Source: an uncultured Sporolactobacillus sp. (lineage in GTDB: Bacteria; Bacillota; Bacilli; Bacillales; Sporolactobacillaceae). From it: a DNA stretch of 8,029 bases. A program made the position numbers and the translations under genes. The stretch spans positions 1-8,029 of the forward strand of contig UQRJ01000121.1 of NCBI GenBank assembly GCA_900543345.1, in the 5' to 3' direction. Positions 5,448 to 8,029 of the stretch are shown piece by piece (the first letter of the stretch is position 1; every line of letters begins with the position of its first letter). Under the pieces are notes generated by a model. The model did no database searches and was not told the DNA's origin. It saw only the letters and a program-made list of their open reading frames with translations.

Positions 5448-6740
5448 TTACGGATAAATTCGATTCAACAGTCTTGGGAACGGGATGGCTTCGCGTATGT
5501 GTTCGAGCCCGCAGATCCAGGCAATCGCCCGCTCCAGTCCCAATCCGAAGCCGGAATGAGGAACGGAACCATACTGACGCAGTTCCAGATACCATTGATA
5601 CGATGGATCGTTAAGATGGTATTGATCGTAACGCCGCTTCATCAGTTCCAGGTCGTCGATACGCTGAGAACCGCCGATAATTTCGCCGTATCCTTCCGGT
5701 GCCAGCAGATCGGCGCAAAGGACAACCTCTTCTCTGCCGGGAACGGGTTTCATGTAGAAAGCTTTCGCTTGAGCCGGATAGTTCGTCACGAAAACCGGAA
5801 CATCGAAATGTTCGGCGATTGCCGTCTCATGAGGTGAACCGAAGTCGTCCCCCCATTCAATATCGTCGAACCCTTGCTTTTTCAGGAAATCGATGGCTTC
5901 GTCGTATGTGATTCGCGGGAACGGTGCTTGGATCTTTTCAAGTTTGTCCGTCTTTCTACCGATGGCTGCAAATTCTGCACGACAGTTTTTCAGGACGCGC
6001 CGGACCAGATAGGTGATGTAATCTTCCTGGACACGTAAATTTTCTTCCTGATCGCAGAAGGCCATTTCCGGTTCGATCATCCAGAATTCAATCAAATGCC
6101 GGCGCGTTTTTGATTTTTCAGCACGAAATGCGGGACCGAATGAATAGACTTTTCCGAAGGCCATCGCCGCCGCTTCCATGTACAACTGACCACTTTGCGA
6201 GAGGTAAGCGTCACGATCGAAATATTTTGTATGAAACAGATCGGTTGTTCCCTCTGCCGAACTGCCGGTCAGAATCGGTGGATCGACCTTGGTAAACCTG
6301 CGTTCATAGAAATAATCGTACGTTGCCTTAATCAATTCGTTGCGGATTCTCAGAATCGCGTGTTGCCGGTGTGAACGCAGCCATAAATGGCGGTGGTCCA
6401 TGAGAAACTCGACCCCATGCTTTTTATGAGTAATCGGATAATCGTGGGCGATTTGGATCGGCTCAACTTTTGAGACGGTCAGTTCGAAACCGGACGGAGC
6501 ACGCCGATCTTCGCGAACCACGCCGGTAACATAAAGCGAACTTTCCTGCGTCAGTGCGCTCGCGTTTTCCCAGTCTTGCGCCCCGACCGCGTTTTTTAGA
6601 ACGACGCCTTGAATAAATCCTGTGCCGTCCCGCAGTTCAAGGAATTGAATTTTTCCGCTTGAACGTTTGTTTTCCAACCACGAACCGATCGTCACTGCTT
6701 CGCCGACATGATGCTTGACTTCCGAAATGGTTGCTTGCAA
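5448..6740 (-). CDS. asnS: Asparaginyl-tRNA synthetase
   Basis: AsnRS is a cytoplasmic class IIb enzyme that joins asparagine to tRNA-Asn using ATP. The product is 430 residues, the same length as B. subtilis AsnS, and is colinear with it. The N-terminal OB-fold anticodon-binding domain spans about 15-100 (VTIGSWLENKRSSGKI at 16-31, FLELRDGTGFIQGVV at 33-47). The catalytic domain has motif 1 around 133-157 ending in VDPPILTGS, motif 2 FRAEKSKTRRHLIEFWMIE (205-223) and motif 3 GFGLGLERAIAW (397-408). GQLYMEAAAMA (184-194) and CADLLAPEGYGEIIGGS (342-358) are typical of the Asn/Asp synthetases. The start is TTG at 6740, supported by GGAGGT 9 bases upstream and by the family N-terminus. It lies 38 bases after aspB with no promoter or T-box leader between them, so it is co-transcribed with aspB, and a strong terminator follows. 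Confidence 0.98.
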   Translation of the reverse strand: MQATISEVKHHVGEAVTIGSWLENKRSSGKIQFLELRDGTGFIQGVVLKNAVGAQDWENASALTQESSLYVTGVVREDRRAPSGFELTVSKVEPIQIAHDYPITHKKHGVEFLMDHRHLWLRSHRQHAILRIRNELIKATYDYFYERRFTKVDPPILTGSSAEGTTDLFHTKYFDRDAYLSQSGQLYMEAAAMAFGKVYSFGPAFRAEKSKTRRHLIEFWMIEPEMAFCDQEENLRVQEDYITYLVRRVLKNCRAEFAAIGRKTDKLEKIQAPFPRITYDEAIDFLKKQGFDDIEWGDDFGSPHETAIAEHFDVPVFVTNYPAQAKAFYMKPVPGREEVVLCADLLAPEGYGEIIGGSQRIDDLELMKRRYDQYHLNDPSYQWYLELRQYGSVPHSGFGLGLERAIAWICGLEHIREAIPFPRLLNRIYP

Positions 6741-6778
6741 AATTCACCGACCTCCAGACCTGGCGATATATGTTGCTT

Positions 6779-7963
6779 TTAGTTAGTATGTGTTTGAATG
6801 AAATGCTCGATGCGATCGAGTGCTTTCTCGAATTGATCGAGCGACGTTGCGTAAGACAAACGGATATAATCTGGCGCACCGAACCCGGCACCGGGTACGA
6901 CGGCGACTTTTTCTTCATCAAGCAGTGCCGTCACCCAGTCGGCAGTACTGGCGAAACCGCACGCTTTTACGGCAGCGGCAACGTTCGGGAACAAATAAAA
7001 TGCCCCCTGCGGTTTCGCGCAGGTGACGCCGGGAATGGTAATTAACCGTTCATAGACGGTATTCAGTCGTTTCTGGAAGGCTTGGCGCATCGACTCGACG
7101 CTATCCTGCGGCCCATTATAAGCGGCGATAGCGGCATACTGCGAAACGGATGCTGGATTAGACGTACTGTGGCTGGCGACGTTTGTCATTGCTTTAATCA
7201 GTTGCTGGTTGCCAGCCGCGTAGCCGATTCGCCAGCCGGTCATCGCGTGCGATTTAGAGACACCGTTGATGACAACAGTGTGCCGTTTCACTTCATCGGA
7301 AAGCTGGGCGATCGAATAAAAACGGTTGCCGTTATAGACCAGCTTCTCATAGATCTCGTCCGAAACGATCAGTAAATGATGCTTCAGGCAGAAATCGGCA
7401 ATCGGTTTCAATTCTTCCTTGGTATAGATCATACCGGTCGGATTACTCGGTGAATTCAAAATCAATGCCTTCGTTTTCGGCGTGATCACGCGTTCGAGAT
7501 CAGTCTCCGTAATTTTAAACTGTCGTTCTGCGGTGGTCGGTACCGCGATCGGAACGCCGCCGGCCAGTTTGACTTGCTCCGGATAGCTGACCCAGAACGG
7601 TGCGGGAATGACGACTTCATCTCCGGGGTTTAAAAGTGCTTGAAACAAGAGATAAAGGACGTGTTTCGCCCCATTCCCGACGATGATTTCAGATGGTTGA
7701 TAGTCGAATCCCTGATCGCGCTTCAATTTGTCAATGATCGCCTTTTTTAATGCCGGGAGTCCGGCTGTCGGCGTATACTTTGTATGTCCGGCCCGTACGG
7801 CCGCACAGGCGGCGTCGATGATAAAATCGGGTGTGTTAAAATCGGGTTGGCCGGCGCCGAGACCGATGACGTCGTAGCCCTTTGCGGCAAGTTCTCCGGC
7901 CTTAGCCGTAATGGCCAATGTACTCGAAGGCGTAATAGTTGCGACACGATTTGCTAATTGCAT
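6779..7963 (-). CDS. aspB: Aspartate aminotransferase (PLP-dependent, class I fold, subgroup Ib)
   Basis: AspB interconverts oxaloacetate plus glutamate with aspartate plus 2-oxoglutarate, supplying aspartate for protein, asparagine, lysine, threonine and pyrimidine synthesis. The 394-residue cytoplasmic product matches B. subtilis AspB throughout. The PLP-binding lysine is K237 in NGVSKSHAMTGWRIGY. Other cofactor and substrate residues are N174 in SPSNPTG, D202 and Y205 in SDEIYEKL, and R368 in IRLSYATS, which should bind the substrate alpha-carboxylate. GAGQPDFNTP (36-45) is the usual N-terminal substrate loop. The ATG at 7963 is chosen because AAAGGGGG lies 8 bases upstream and the product begins MQLANRV, like the family. 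The open frame continues upstream to 8017 only because it reads into the sequencing adapter. asnS follows after 38 bases in the same transcript. The promoter lies beyond the end of the genomic sequence. Confidence 0.98.
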   Translation of the reverse strand: MQLANRVATITPSSTLAITAKAGELAAKGYDVIGLGAGQPDFNTPDFIIDAACAAVRAGHTKYTPTAGLPALKKAIIDKLKRDQGFDYQPSEIIVGNGAKHVLYLLFQALLNPGDEVVIPAPFWVSYPEQVKLAGGVPIAVPTTAERQFKITETDLERVITPKTKALILNSPSNPTGMIYTKEELKPIADFCLKHHLLIVSDEIYEKLVYNGNRFYSIAQLSDEVKRHTVVINGVSKSHAMTGWRIGYAAGNQQLIKAMTNVASHSTSNPASVSQYAAIAAYNGPQDSVESMRQAFQKRLNTVYERLITIPGVTCAKPQGAFYLFPNVAAAVKACGFASTADWVTALLDEEKVAVVPGAGFGAPDYIRLSYATSLDQFEKALDRIEHFIQTHTN

Positions 7964-8000
7964 GGCTTGTTCCCCCTTTAGATAGCTGACCGGACTAATC

Positions 8001-8029
8001 CTGTCTCTTATACACATCTGACGCTGCCG
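8001..8029 (-). other. Untrimmed Nextera i5-side adapter (library artefact)
   Basis: CTGTCTCTTATACACATCT (8001-8019) is the reverse complement of the 19-bp Tn5 mosaic end, and GACGCTGCCG (8020-8029) continues into the Nextera read-1 primer site. This is not genomic. Genomic DNA ends at about 8000, which leaves 37 bases upstream of the aspB start codon and therefore no view of the operon promoter. Confidence 0.98.

Noticed and set aside
6741..6778. T-box leader for asnS
   Set aside because: The gap to aspB is only 38 bases and has no T-box sequence or terminator; any such control would have to lie upstream of aspB, outside the window.
7964..8017. Upstream extension of aspB to an ATG at 8017
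   Set aside because: The extension reads through adapter sequence; the family start with a proper Shine-Dalgarno is at 7963.

Overview
This is an 8.0-kb piece of a Bacillales (Bacillota) chromosome with untrimmed Illumina Nextera (Tn5) library adapters at both ends; genuine genomic DNA runs from about 49 to 8000. Six of the seven genes are conserved housekeeping genes whose proteins align along their whole length with Bacillus subtilis RecU, PonA (PBP1A), Nth, DnaD, AsnS and AspB as I remember them. Gene order and orientation also match the B. subtilis recU-ponA / nth-dnaD-asnS-aspB neighbourhood. Base composition looks balanced (around 50% GC), so this is not a low-GC Bacillus such as B. cereus. 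Family-level assignment is a guess (for example Sporolactobacillaceae or Exiguobacterium-like) and cannot be settled from this sequence alone.

Layout: 1-48 is an i7-side adapter. A small uncharacterised gene (90-413, minus) is divergent from recU. recU (602-1204) and ponA (1276-3720) form a plus-strand pair behind an extended -10 promoter: RecU resolves Holliday junctions, and PBP1A polymerises and crosslinks peptidoglycan. They converge on a minus-strand block read from right to left: aspB (7963-6779), asnS (6740-5448), a strong terminator (5398-5437), then a separate promoter driving dnaD (5320-4622) and nth (4606-3929). A bidirectional-type hairpin terminator (3771-3809) lies between the two convergent units. 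8001-8029 is the i5-side adapter.

Functionally the locus joins aspartate synthesis (AspB), Asn-tRNA charging (AsnS), replication restart and initiation (DnaD), base-excision repair (Nth), recombination (RecU) and cell-wall synthesis (PBP1A). I found no defence island, mobile element, CRISPR array or new system. The points most worth a second look are: a probable non-canonical AUU start codon for nth; an operon split by a terminator plus a dnaD promoter that carries a perfect 12-bp palindrome; absence of ypoC between nth and ponA; a PBP1A whose C-terminus is a roughly 100-residue serine-rich tail in place of an FN3-type domain; and the adapter read-through that creates a false 'MCIRDR' N-terminus on AspB.
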